Assembly (NCBI GenBank): GCA_964475135.1
Contig: CAYYWL010000016.1
Span: 1 to 33,030, forward strand
Length of the DNA: 33,030 nucleotides
Reading direction: 5' to 3'
From: TMED14 sp964475135
Lineage (GTDB): Bacteria; Bacteroidota; Bacteroidia; Flavobacteriales; Schleiferiaceae
Below the pieces are notes generated by a model. That model did no database searches, was not told the origin of the DNA, and was given only the letters and a program-made list of their open reading frames with translations. The translations under genes were made by a program, and so were the position numbers. This document shows, piece after piece, positions 23,896 to 32,177 of this stretch; position 1 is the first letter of the stretch; each line of letters begins with the position of its first letter.

Positions 23896-25676
23896 TGGAA
23901 GAATACTATCAAATAGGATCCATTACCAGCGGTTACCGGGTGATTCGTCCGGGTGATCAGTACGATAAGTACTTCCCAAGGCCTCAAGCGCAGGATCGCA
24001 TCATCATTGAGGATGGTGAGGTTGGCGATACGGTCGACTTGATGAAACGTGTGGTCTGGAAATACATCGACGACACCAAGGGGATTGCGCCGGTGTTGAA
24101 AGGCAAAAGCCTTAGTGAGACCTGCGAGAATATCTGGAACTTCCTTTACCACCACATTCAGTACAAGCTCGATGAGCGTGGACTGGAGCAACTGCGCCGA
24201 CCTGCTAGAGGTTGGTCGGACCGCAAGAGTGGAATTGACTGCGATTGCTTTTCCATTTTCGCCAGTTCCATTCTGACTAATCTTCAGATTCCGCACTCGT
24301 TTCGGATCACCAAGTACGGAGGAGCGCAATACCAACACGTGTATGTGGTGGTGCCTCAAGAGTCAGAAACCTTGGTCATTGATCCGGTCCTATCCAACTA
24401 CAACTATGAAAAACCTTACTCAGAACACAAAGATTTTGCTATGAATTTATCCGGAATAGATGTGGCCGTCTTGAGCGGTCCAGGCAACGATTACTTGCAT
24501 GAGGTACTTCTTGGTATGCCTGAAATGGGCGACTTAGGAGAAGCACCATCAGACAAACAGATGGATGCCATTTACAACTACTTGGTTTCGACTCGCAACG
24601 CCATTGCAACCAATCCCAAAACCATTTCCCATATCGAGGATCCACAAGCCTTTTTGAAGATGTTGGATTATGCCATTACCTATTGGTACACCGACAAAAG
24701 AGATGAGGCTTTGGATGTGCTTTCTCGCAATGAAGAAAAGCTCAATTTCAAAAACGGATTCACCTCACTGGAGGGAAACGATTTCTGGCAAGACGACTAT
24801 TTGGGTGCGGTAAAAAAGGGCTTTTTCCAAAAAGTCGGTGATGCAGTTAAAAAGGTTGGCACAGGTGTAAAGAATGGCGCAACTACTGTGGCAAAAGCCG
24901 TAGTCCGTTACAATCCATTGAGTGTTACAGCCAGGTTGGGCTTTTTGGCTGCCATGAAGCTAAACCTTAAAGGCATGGGCTCAAAGTTGAAATGGGCGTA
25001 TGCCTCGCAACAGCAAGCTGCGGCCAAAGGAATTTCCGCCGATCAGTGGCAGAGGTCTCGTCAGGCGCTCTCCAAGATTGAAGCCCTTTATGCTGATAAA
25101 CTTCAAGGGCAGCGAGATGCTTTGCGCGACGCTATCCTAAAGGGTCGTGCCGGTGGATTAAGTGGTGCCCTAGAGCCAAATGCCCACGAGATGGGCAGTT
25201 TGGGTGAGCCCATTTCAATTGGCGCATCCATTGCTGCGGCGACCCCATTGATCGTGGCCGCTGTAAAGATTTTGAAGGATGCCGGTCTATTTGCCCCTGG
25301 CGAGGATGCTTCAACTAACAACCTGGAAGCAGAAGCCGCCGCAGCACAAGCACGTACTGGTGGCACGCCGTCTCAAATGACCATCCCCTCACAGTCGCCG
25401 ACCATTGTGCAATCCGAGGTTTCCAATCCACCTCAATCAGGAGCTATGACTACATCAACTGAACCAACGGGCATTATGGCCTTTGTGAAAAAGAATCCTG
25501 CGGTTGTGGCATTAGGTGCCGGTGCTGTTGCACTTGGAGCCTACATGCTGCTTAAACCAAAGAAGAAAACCCGCGGTTCCGGACTCTCTGGAACGCGTAA
25601 GACGACACGAAAACGCACGAGCACTCCTCGCACTAAGTCGCGTCGTTCATCCATCCCCAAACTGAATCTTAAATAA
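23895..25676 (+). CDS. transglutaminase-like cysteine peptidase fused to a long membrane-associated region (593 aa)
   Basis: Residues 65-170 form a papain/transglutaminase-like core, with a likely triad of Cys116 (GIDCDCFSIF), His148 (YQHVYVVV) and Asp163 (VIDPVL). A helical region follows, then an amphipathic Lys-rich helix (VGDAVKKVGTGVKNGATT). Hydrophobic segments lie around residues 440-465 and 533-555, and the last 40 residues are very basic (KKKTRGSG ... RKRTSTPRTKSRR). The motif M-G-x-LGE occurs at 211 and 433. It could be a maturation protease or a membrane-bound structural protein with a nucleic-acid-binding tail. It sits centrally in the viral array. Confidence 0.75.
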   Translation: MEEYYQIGSITSGYRVIRPGDQYDKYFPRPQAQDRIIIEDGEVGDTVDLMKRVVWKYIDDTKGIAPVLKGKSLSETCENIWNFLYHHIQYKLDERGLEQLRRPARGWSDRKSGIDCDCFSIFASSILTNLQIPHSFRITKYGGAQYQHVYVVVPQESETLVIDPVLSNYNYEKPYSEHKDFAMNLSGIDVAVLSGPGNDYLHEVLLGMPEMGDLGEAPSDKQMDAIYNYLVSTRNAIATNPKTISHIEDPQAFLKMLDYAITYWYTDKRDEALDVLSRNEEKLNFKNGFTSLEGNDFWQDDYLGAVKKGFFQKVGDAVKKVGTGVKNGATTVAKAVVRYNPLSVTARLGFLAAMKLNLKGMGSKLKWAYASQQQAAAKGISADQWQRSRQALSKIEALYADKLQGQRDALRDAILKGRAGGLSGALEPNAHEMGSLGEPISIGASIAAATPLIVAAVKILKDAGLFAPGEDASTNNLEAEAAAAQARTGGTPSQMTIPSQSPTIVQSEVSNPPQSGAMTTSTEPTGIMAFVKKNPAVVALGAGAVALGAYMLLKPKKKTRGSGLSGTRKTTRKRTSTPRTKSRRSSIPKLNLK

Positions 25677-25683
25677 CCATCTC

Positions 25684-26184
25684 ATGAGAAGTAAACAAGT
25701 AACAAGTCAGGCTATGATGGGCGAATTGCGCTCACTGGCCATGATCAGCGGAGGCATGGTCCTCGGGTCAATGACCGGAAAGGCCATTGATAAAATGCTG
25801 AAAGTCGATGAAACCGCAACTGGTTTCCAAGTAAAAAAGCTGATCCGTCCATTGGCCCTTTTGGGTGCCGGTGTGGTGGGCAGTATGAAATTGAAAAATC
25901 CAGATCTAAAAATGGTGTCGGCGGGTGTCGGTGCTGCTGGTGTGGTATCTACGGTAAAAGTGGTCTTTAAAAAAGACCTTCTTGCAGGCCTGGGCGGTAG
26001 CATGTCTGGACTTGGAGAACCCATGAGTGTGTACCACGAGCCGGTGCGCATGATGGAGCCTTACGAGCCCAATCTTCCTGCCCTTTCCAGCGGTAGCTAT
26101 ACCCCAGTTGAGGATCTATCAAACGCTTATCCCGTTGGCGAGGAGGTAAGTGCATACCAAGACGCCGAATTCGAAATCATTTAA
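25684..26184 (+). CDS. Gly-rich membrane protein (166 aa), candidate virion membrane protein
   Basis: Three hydrophobic Gly/Ala-rich stretches (about residues 17-32, 54-66 and 76-93) suggest hairpin spans. The C-terminal 60 residues are Pro-, Tyr- and Glu-rich and probably disordered. It shares the word GLGEP (residues 109-113) with the cysteine-peptidase protein just upstream. No family recognised. The position directly before the candidate capsid gene fits a virion component. Confidence 0.65.
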   Translation: MRSKQVTSQAMMGELRSLAMISGGMVLGSMTGKAIDKMLKVDETATGFQVKKLIRPLALLGAGVVGSMKLKNPDLKMVSAGVGAAGVVSTVKVVFKKDLLAGLGGSMSGLGEPMSVYHEPVRMMEPYEPNLPALSSGSYTPVEDLSNAYPVGEEVSAYQDAEFEII

Positions 26185-26205
26185 TCAAATAAACCCAAAA
26201 TCAAC

Positions 26206-26910
26206 ATGATGACTTTAGGAGAAATCACCCAGAGCGAATTCCAGCTTCTCGGCGCAGTGAGCGACGAGGAATTGCTCATGGCCTTGGAAGGTGCAACGCC
26301 TCAGGCCAAAAAAACTTTTAGTAAGGCGATTCGCACGTTTGCGAAAAACCGTAACCAAGCGCCTTCGCGCGGTTCACGAGGTGAACTAGAGAAACGCCTT
26401 CACATGCTCCCCAAGGAGATTCAAGAAGGTTTGGCTCGCCAAACCCTGCAAGCAGTAGACGCTGCCTACTACGTGGTAAAGGACATCTCTGGTAGCAAGG
26501 TTCAGAAGATGCTCAAGGACGACGACAACAAGGTGGTTGGCATGAGCAACATTTCATCCGCCAAATTGGAGAAGGGCAATATGTTCTTGCTCAACGGACT
26601 TACCCTTTTGGCAGGTACTGCTGGCGACGGCGAGACCGCGATGGATGTAAACTTCACGGTTATTCCGGATTACTTGCGCAACGGAGAGTTTGAGTTCATT
26701 GCAAACGGTGCAACGCTCATTCAGAACGCTTCGAATGAATTGTTCAACACCACCGGCCAAGTAATTCCTGTGGGTCATTACAGCCTGGACAACCCCAAGC
26801 TGATCAAGGACCAGCAAACCATTGAGTTCAATCTTGAGTGGGGCAGCAATGCGCCTGCTAGCACGTTTGTGAAGGCCATTTTGCGCGGAACGGTCATTAT
26901 CAAGGCATAA
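26206..26910 (+). CDS. candidate major capsid protein, single jelly-roll type (234 aa)
   Basis: The first 75 residues are helical and basic (KKTFSKAIRTFAKNRNQAPSR). A beta-rich domain follows from about residue 110 to the end: KLEKGNMFLLNGLTLLAG, NFTVIPDYLRNGEFEFIANG, IPVGHYSLDNPKLIKDQQTI, EFNLEWG, VKAILRGTVIIK. The alternation and length, about 130 residues in eight strands, suit a viral jelly roll, and the gene sits at the centre of the structural array. I do not recognise a named family. Other readings are a minor capsid or spike-base protein. The start may be the first or second of two adjacent ATGs (26206, 26209). Confidence 0.6.
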   Translation: MMTLGEITQSEFQLLGAVSDEELLMALEGATPQAKKTFSKAIRTFAKNRNQAPSRGSRGELEKRLHMLPKEIQEGLARQTLQAVDAAYYVVKDISGSKVQKMLKDDDNKVVGMSNISSAKLEKGNMFLLNGLTLLAGTAGDGETAMDVNFTVIPDYLRNGEFEFIANGATLIQNASNELFNTTGQVIPVGHYSLDNPKLIKDQQTIEFNLEWGSNAPASTFVKAILRGTVIIKA

Positions 26911-26928
26911 ACCAATAAGCGATAAGCC

Positions 26929-27309
26929 ATGAAAGACCACAAGTTTCAATTGATTCGCATTGGTGTCGGAGCATCGGGAGCAACGGTTCGCTATACAGGT
27001 GAGACCGATAAGAGCTACCGCCGTATCCATGGCATTTTCGTGGCCTTGCCGGAGCCGATTTTGGAATATGGAGCTACGCTCAGCCTAAAAGTGGGAGGCG
27101 TCGACGTATTCGACGACGATCACGATGTCAGGTTGCTGACCTGCGGGCAGGGTGTGGCTCCAAACCAAAAATTCTTCCTCTTTGAGGAATACATAGAAGC
27201 ATCTGGAAATGCCTTTGAAGGGCGATTCCGCGATGCGGGTATCCAGGGAGCCACCTATCCGTATGAGGCCAAGGTCTTTTTATGGTTGGTCAACGAGCAG
27301 GAGTCGTGA
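26929..27309 (+). CDS. small beta-rich structural protein (126 aa)
   Basis: Soluble and beta-rich, with strands such as FQLIRIGVGASGATVRY, HGIFVALPEPI, GATLSLKVGGVDVF and EAKVFLWLVNE. It is probably a single beta-sandwich. It follows the candidate capsid gene by 18 bp and overlaps the next gene. A second, minor capsid protein is plausible, but no family is recognised. Confidence 0.65.
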   Translation: MKDHKFQLIRIGVGASGATVRYTGETDKSYRRIHGIFVALPEPILEYGATLSLKVGGVDVFDDDHDVRLLTCGQGVAPNQKFFLFEEYIEASGNAFEGRFRDAGIQGATYPYEAKVFLWLVNEQES

Positions 27310-27743
27310 ACGGAATCCGAAGGTTAAATAAGACCATTGAGGTGTTTCGACCCCTGCAAGTGGTGCCTGTTGATTTTCGCTTTCCTGGCGATGTGCGTGC
27401 GTGTTTTGGTTTACAGGCAACAGTAGTGGGACGCTTTCCCGTGGATAGGCCGGTAATCCCCGCCTTCGGTGAGTATTCATTGGAGTTTGAGGGCAAGAAA
27501 ATCCATCCGGTCAACTTCATTGTGCCTTGGGTAAGCCAGGAGGTTTTCTCCGACGCCACACAGCATCGTCCCGACTTTCTGCCGTTGGCTGTTCAGGTGG
27601 GTACTTCGCGCATGATCACGGGCTTTTACCATGACCTTGATCGACAGCGCTTGGATGCTTTGCCGATCAGTGGCGACAACCAAGAAGCCAGGCCCTTTCA
27701 GCCGTACAGCGTTCGTTTCACCTTTCATTGCTACCGAGTATGA
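27306..27743 (+). CDS. unknown viral structural-type protein (145 aa)
   Basis: Soluble, beta-rich, no span: IEVFRPLQVVPVDFRFPGDV, LEFEGKKIHPVNFIVPWV, YSVRFTFHCYRV. No family recognised. The GTG at 27306 gives a GTGA overlap with the upstream stop, like most junctions in this array. An ATG at 27282 is the alternative. The stop overlaps the next gene as ATGA. Context suggests a capsid or vertex component. Confidence 0.6.
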   Translation: MNGIRRLNKTIEVFRPLQVVPVDFRFPGDVRACFGLQATVVGRFPVDRPVIPAFGEYSLEFEGKKIHPVNFIVPWVSQEVFSDATQHRPDFLPLAVQVGTSRMITGFYHDLDRQRLDALPISGDNQEARPFQPYSVRFTFHCYRV

Positions 27744-28072
27744 TCTCACTAGAAGCGATTGGATACATCGAACGACTGTTGGCAACACGGGGAATCACGG
27801 ATTTCTACTTGGATGTGTATTCTCTGGTGTTGGATCCCCTGAAAACGGAATTCTACACAGAGGCAAACCGCGGATTTCTCTACCTGCTCACGCATGAGCT
27901 GCCTGAGGGTACGCGCATCGCAAGCGAGACCAACATCCTCGAGATTGATTCGAGTTGGTGGCCTCGAGGCATCACCAAGGTCCAGGAGTTCGGGGGGCAA
28001 ATAGCAGTGCATTTCCCTTCACCAGGAAGTGTGTATCAACTAGAGTTCATAAGAGCAATACCAAGGGTATGA
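27740..28072 (+). CDS. unknown viral structural-type protein (110 aa)
   Basis: A helical start (LEAIGYIERLLATRG) is followed by a mostly beta segment ending VHFPSPGSVYQLEFIRAIPRV. No span or signal peptide. ATGA overlaps on both sides bind it tightly to its neighbours. The identity is unknown. It could be a capsid-vertex or penton-like protein. Confidence 0.6.
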   Translation: MISLEAIGYIERLLATRGITDFYLDVYSLVLDPLKTEFYTEANRGFLYLLTHELPEGTRIASETNILEIDSSWWPRGITKVQEFGGQIAVHFPSPGSVYQLEFIRAIPRV

Positions 28073-28857
28073 GTACCGATAAAAACAAACGCTACAACAT
28101 CGCCGCCACCGTGCGCAAGGCCATTTATGCTCAAATCATGCTCGGACATGAAGACGTGATGTGCAGCGCCATTTTATCGCGCCGTGGTAAAAAACTCAAC
28201 AGCGTTGATCGTTCGCCAAAGGAGAATTTCACCCGGTTGATGCATCAATACATCCAATCTGAAGCTCCCGATAAAATGCGTGTGGAACTTCGATCGAGTG
28301 ATGATGCTCTTCTATGGACGAAGAACTTTTCGTTTGAGCAAGACCGTGTTGAGGTGACTACTCAAATGGACTTCCAGGGATTTGGAGAAGCCCAAATTGG
28401 GGAACTCCTGAATCAAAAGATTGCCGAACTCCGAAAGCAGGAAGAGCTCGAAGAATTGCGCAGCGAAACAGAACAGCTCAGCCAAGAGAACGAGTCGTTG
28501 CGCCGTCAGCTTGACGCTTTGGAGGAAACGGTCGAGGCGAAGAAGAAGATGGAGTACTACGCCAACATTTTGGGACTTGCTTTTCCAGGCTTGGCCAAGA
28601 TGCTTAGCAGTACACCCTTGGGTGGCACTTTGGGAGCTTTAGCCGGATTAGACACTCAAGAGGAACCGTCCAGTCCGGCAGAGAAGAGCCAACGAGACAC
28701 GATTATCGAACTGGTGGGCGAATTCATGTCTGGCTTAGACGATCAGGCGTTGGGGCAGCTCTACTTGGTATTTATCGAGCTGAGCAACAACCCTGCTTTG
28801 ATCGGAACGCTACTATCGAAGATCCATGACCCCAATGATAAAAACAGAGCTCTATGA
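28069..28857 (+). CDS. coiled-coil protein of unknown function in the viral array (262 aa)
   Basis: Residues 1-105 form a mixed domain with KRYNIAATVRKAIYAQIM. Residues 115-165 are a continuous coiled coil rich in Glu, Leu and Gln (EELRSETEQLSQENESLRRQ). Then comes a hydrophobic stretch (YYANILGLAFPGLAKML) and a helical end. The order suggests a peripheral membrane or scaffold-like protein. No family recognised. Both ends overlap neighbours by 4 bp. Confidence 0.65.
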   Translation: MSTDKNKRYNIAATVRKAIYAQIMLGHEDVMCSAILSRRGKKLNSVDRSPKENFTRLMHQYIQSEAPDKMRVELRSSDDALLWTKNFSFEQDRVEVTTQMDFQGFGEAQIGELLNQKIAELRKQEELEELRSETEQLSQENESLRRQLDALEETVEAKKKMEYYANILGLAFPGLAKMLSSTPLGGTLGALAGLDTQEEPSSPAEKSQRDTIIELVGEFMSGLDDQALGQLYLVFIELSNNPALIGTLLSKIHDPNDKNRAL

Positions 28858-29027
28858 CGTATCAAAAGACCATAACCATTAAAGCAAATTCTGAGGCGGA
28901 AGCCCAGCAGATTGCGGATGCGATGAGCAGTGCTACCGGAGTCTTCAACGGACAAGAGTGGCAAGCGATCGCCAAGAAAATTCAAAACAAGATTGTGCAA
29001 ATGCGCATCCGCCTTCTGATTCAGTAA
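28854..29027 (+). CDS. short protein of unknown function (57 aa)
   Basis: A 57-residue frame beginning MTYQKTITIKANSEAEAQQI and ending KIVQMRIRLLIQ. It is predicted to be a strand, two helices and a strand. It starts with an ATGA overlap on the upstream gene and ends with TAATG into the next, filling the gap exactly. This spacing, rather than any homology, is the case for its being real. Confidence 0.65.
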   Translation: MTYQKTITIKANSEAEAQQIADAMSSATGVFNGQEWQAIAKKIQNKIVQMRIRLLIQ

Positions 29028-30061
29028 TGAACATGTTATCCATAACGACAGAGAATCAACAAAAGGTCATCCGGGGTCTTGTGATCGCGGGCGGGCTCTA
29101 TTTGGGGTATCGCCTCACGAGCAAGGCGCTTTTGCTGTGGCGTGAACGGCAGACTTCAGCATTGGCTGATGAGCGTGCAGAAGTGCGTCAAGCCATGGGT
29201 CTGCGTTCTGCGATGAATCCCAGCGGGATTTCCTGGCTGATGTGGAGTGATGGCACAAACGAAGATGCTATTTCTCAGATCGCAAGTCAGATTCAAGATC
29301 TGGACTTTGTGGCTACTTCCTACCGTAACCTCTATGGGGAAGACTTGCTCAAGGATTTGCAAAGTGAGCTATCAACCAGTCAGTTTAACGCCTTTTTACA
29401 GGCAGTTTCCAATAACCGAATCAATACCCAAAGCGGTAATCCAAGTGGGCAATCATCAACGGGTGCTTACACGGCTCCGCAACGATTGGTGGTGGCAAAG
29501 CAAAATGTCTTTGTTCGCACTTCCCCGAATGCGTCCTACCACGGCGCTTGGTATGAGGTTGGAGAAAATAAGAACATTTTCAAGAGTGCAAAGGCCGGTG
29601 AGTTCATCGGATACGCCACAGGCAAGCAACACTTTGACTCCAAGAATAACGTCAAGTTCATTGAGGTTGCCTATAAAATTGGGCCTCTGGCACCCGCAAG
29701 CTTGAAATCCAAAATTGGCACTACCAGATTGCTTTGGATTTCAGCATCGGCCAATTACACCGATCAATTCGCAACGGCTGCTGCCATGGAGGCTCGCTAC
29801 CCAACCACTAAAGGCGTCACGAAATACTACCTCCCAATTACGGGATTGGGCTGGTTGTCGGCACCGGGATCACGCATTGTAACCCAAGCCGACACCTATG
29901 TAATGAACGAGCAATTCCAAAGTATCGGAAGCGTTCGATCTGGAGTTCTCATGGGCTACCCGGTGATGAGTCTCGATGGCCATGGAGCCAATTACACACT
30001 AGTTCGAACACTCGAAGGAAGAGATCGATGGCTTGCCACCAGGGATATTCAAACGCAATAA
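29027..30061 (+). CDS. membrane-anchored protein with SH3-like domains (344 aa)
   Basis: An N-terminal span (VIRGLVIAGGLYLGYRL, about residues 15-31) is followed by a helical region to about residue 125 and then two SH3b-like beta modules: VVAKQNVFVRTSPNASYHGAWY and TYVMNEQFQSIGSVRSGVLMGY. SH3b domains often bind cell wall peptides, so an entry or lysis-related virion protein is possible. It directly precedes the glucosaminidase gene by 3 bp. A Gly/Ser/Gln-rich linker lies near residue 140. Start by TAATG overlap. Confidence 0.7.
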   Translation: MNMLSITTENQQKVIRGLVIAGGLYLGYRLTSKALLLWRERQTSALADERAEVRQAMGLRSAMNPSGISWLMWSDGTNEDAISQIASQIQDLDFVATSYRNLYGEDLLKDLQSELSTSQFNAFLQAVSNNRINTQSGNPSGQSSTGAYTAPQRLVVAKQNVFVRTSPNASYHGAWYEVGENKNIFKSAKAGEFIGYATGKQHFDSKNNVKFIEVAYKIGPLAPASLKSKIGTTRLLWISASANYTDQFATAAAMEARYPTTKGVTKYYLPITGLGWLSAPGSRIVTQADTYVMNEQFQSIGSVRSGVLMGYPVMSLDGHGANYTLVRTLEGRDRWLATRDIQTQ

Positions 30062-30064
30062 GAC

Positions 30065-30529
30065 ATGACTAAAGAAGCATTTACAACCACATACTATCCA
30101 TTGGCTAAGAAGGCCGGTGACCGATTTGGAATGAATCCCGAAATCATACTAGCCCAGGCTGCTATTGAAAGCGCTTGGGGAACGAGCTACGGCGCACGCG
30201 TGCGCAAGAACTTTTTTGGGATTACTGCTGCGGGATCTCCCAATGAATTTTGGGATGGAAGCTTTTCGGTAGGTCAAAATCAGTATGCCCTCAAGTTTCG
30301 GGTGTACAAGACCAATCAAGACAGCTTTTACGATTTTGCACGACTGATATCCAGTAAGTACAAGGCAGCGCATGCGGTAAGCAACGATTCAACGGCCTAT
30401 GCTAAAGCCATTGCATACAGCCCCTACATCTCGGAATCAAATGGAGACTCGCGCGAAGGCTACCGAAAAGGGATCATCGCCACATTCAACAGCATTAGTG
30501 ACATCGTAAAAAAAAAGGACTTGCAGTGA
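30065..30529 (+). CDS. glucosaminidase-type peptidoglycan hydrolase (endolysin or virion lysin, 154 aa)
   Basis: A single LYZ2/FlgJ-type N-acetylglucosaminidase domain. ILAQAAIESAWGTS holds the probable catalytic Glu35, then NFFGI, FRVYKTNQDSFYDFARLI and the late SPYISESNGDSREGYRKGI segment. It cleaves the glycan backbone of peptidoglycan. There is no signal peptide, so release would need a holin or delivery in the virion. It follows an SH3-like protein and precedes a 33-aa membrane protein, with a holin-like gene 1.9 kb downstream. Confidence 0.9.
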   Translation: MTKEAFTTTYYPLAKKAGDRFGMNPEIILAQAAIESAWGTSYGARVRKNFFGITAAGSPNEFWDGSFSVGQNQYALKFRVYKTNQDSFYDFARLISSKYKAAHAVSNDSTAYAKAIAYSPYISESNGDSREGYRKGIIATFNSISDIVKKKDLQ

Positions 30530-30627
30530 TCCAAACACCAGCGGGTATTTCCATCGGAGCCTTAGCGGTTTCAGGAATCATCGCTTGGTTTTGGGTGGCA
30601 CGAAACAAGAAGAAAAAGAAGAATTAA
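30526..30627 (+). CDS. 33-aa single-span membrane protein
   Basis: The frame starts with GTG in a GTGA overlap with the lysin stop. One span (ISIGALAVSGIIAWFWV) is followed by a basic tail, ARNKKKKKN. It is too short for automatic gene calling, but the overlap and clean topology favour it. Small proteins of this type occur in membrane-containing virions and as holin-like factors. Confidence 0.55.
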   Translation: MIQTPAGISIGALAVSGIIAWFWVARNKKKKKN

Positions 30628-30631
30628 TACT

Positions 30632-31051
30632 ATGGCATTTACCCTTAGATCAGTACGAACCGGTCAAACACACAACTTCTCAGCCAAAGAGATTTTGGAG
30701 CTGATTGGTGATCGCATTAACGATGAGATCATCATAGGCGGAGAAGTTTATCGCATCTCATCATGTGTAGACTATTCCCTTGGAGGGGGCGGTACGACCA
30801 GTTCTGGATCCATTGATTGGATCACCCTGGAATTGACCATGGCCGCAAATGGAGAAACCGTATTCTACAATCCGGAACTCATCACCGATACCGATTCGGT
30901 CTTTCTGACGGTGAACAGCGTACTCTACCAGTACGGTGTTGACCGCGACTTTCATATTGAAGGCGACCGCCTGTTTTGGCATGGAGGCTTCGATTTGGAG
31001 ATGAACGATCGCGTGGTACTCAGGTACCCTAAACTCACCCCAACATCCTAA
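30632..31051 (+). CDS. putative fibre- or spike-associated protein (139 aa)
   Basis: The N-terminal part (TLRSVRTGQTHNFSAKEIL ... GGEVYRISSCVDYS) is followed by a Gly/Ser/Thr linker and a C-terminal beta module: VFLTVNSVLYQYGVDRDFHI, LFWHGGFDLEMNDRVVLRY. This last pattern, an NG or NS turn, then a DxxF/Y, then a D-xV-x-x-Y end, is common in phage fibre proteins. The next protein carries a similar module at its C-terminus. Confidence 0.65.
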   Translation: MAFTLRSVRTGQTHNFSAKEILELIGDRINDEIIIGGEVYRISSCVDYSLGGGGTTSSGSIDWITLELTMAANGETVFYNPELITDTDSVFLTVNSVLYQYGVDRDFHIEGDRLFWHGGFDLEMNDRVVLRYPKLTPTS

Positions 31052-31077
31052 AAACAAATCAATAAAAACCAATAAAA

Positions 31078-32166
31078 ATGAGTGAATTCATCAAACAAAA
31101 GCAGGTCGAAGGCTTAGTAAGTGCTTTGGCCGAAAAGGCCCTAGACTCAGTAGTAGTTAAGAAGGCCAACAACCTTTCCGATGTCAATGCGGCCTCTGCT
31201 CGCGGAAACTTGGATGTCTATTCCAAGTCAGAGGTACAAAGCTTGGTTGCGGGTGCCGAAGATGCATACAGCGTAGCCTCGCTCACGGCGCGTGGTGCCT
31301 TGACCGGTTTGAAAGTTTCCGACCGTGTATTTGTGACCAACGACGGCGACAGCAAGTGGGCCTTGTACATTGTTACTGCAGTAACTGACGGTAAAGGATC
31401 AACATCCACCTATACCAAAGTGGCCGATGAGGACCTTTTCACCAATGCCTTGAGTAAGGAAGCGGTAAAGAGTGCCTACGAGAGCAATGCCAACACCAAC
31501 GCATTCACGGATGCCGAGAAGACCAAGGTTGGGCATATTACCGTAACTCAAGCCGTAAACCTGGATACCATTGAGAGCGGACTTGCCACAACGACCACTA
31601 CGGCCAATACAGCTTTGAGTAATGCCAACGCCGCTGCCACAGCAGCGAGTGCGGCTCAATCGACTGCAAATACTGCTCGTAGTGAGGCATCAACAGCACA
31701 GACAACTGCAAATACGGCATTGAGCGATGCTGCGGATGCTCAAACTACCGCTGATACGGCACTGGCAAAAGCAACTACGGCCCAGAGTGCCGCTGACAAT
31801 GCCCAAGCGACTGCTGACAGCGGTGTTACCAAAGCCAATGCAGCTCAAAGCACAGCCAATACAGCACGTACTGAGGCAGCGGCCGCTCAAAGCACCGCAA
31901 ACTCAGCGTTGACAGCTGCCAATGCGCGTGAGCTAGCCTTCACTGAAACGGTAGAAGATTTTACCACTGTTTCGGGTGAAGGGAACGTGCCTGTTGCCTT
32001 GCTATTGACTAAAAATATCGCGGACGGATTTACCCCGTTGGTGTTTTTCAACGGCATTCGCGTGAAAACGATCTCGTACACGGCCGGCGCAAAGAACTTA
32101 ACGTTCACCGTTCCGTATATCACCGAGCCAACAGACACCATTTCGGTTCACTACGCATCGCGATAA
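31078..32166 (+). CDS. Ala-rich coiled-coil fibre protein, probable receptor-binding fibre (362 aa)
   Basis: The N-terminus (FIKQKQVEGLVSALAEKA) is a possible virion attachment segment. ANNLSDVNAASARGNLDVYS and ESNANTNAFTDAEKTKVG are wordings typical of phage fibres. Residues 168-283 are an Ala/Thr/Ser-rich repeat (units such as AQSTANTAR) expected to form a long trimeric coiled coil. The C-terminal 75 residues are a beta module ending TDTISVHYASR, the likely knob. Such fibres bind host surface structures. It shares the word KQVEG with the next protein. Confidence 0.85.
   Translation: MSEFIKQKQVEGLVSALAEKALDSVVVKKANNLSDVNAASARGNLDVYSKSEVQSLVAGAEDAYSVASLTARGALTGLKVSDRVFVTNDGDSKWALYIVTAVTDGKGSTSTYTKVADEDLFTNALSKEAVKSAYESNANTNAFTDAEKTKVGHITVTQAVNLDTIESGLATTTTTANTALSNANAAATAASAAQSTANTARSEASTAQTTANTALSDAADAQTTADTALAKATTAQSAADNAQATADSGVTKANAAQSTANTARTEAAAAQSTANSALTAANARELAFTETVEDFTTVSGEGNVPVALLLTKNIADGFTPLVFFNGIRVKTISYTAGAKNLTFTVPYITEPTDTISVHYASR
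31579..31926 (+). repeat. imperfect tandem repeat coding for the Ala-rich coiled coil
   Basis: About 116 codons made of 7-residue-like units (AQSTANTARSEAS, AQTTANTALSDAA, AQTTADTALAKAT, AQSAADNAQATAD). The DNA copies vary at third positions, so the repeat is old or kept by selection on the protein. Confidence 0.8.
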
Positions 32167-32177
32167 GTAACTAAACC

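Noticed and set aside
31579..31926. CRISPR-like or non-coding tandem repeat
   Set aside because: Units are in the reading frame of the fibre gene and encode a continuous Ala-rich coiled coil, and there are no spacers.
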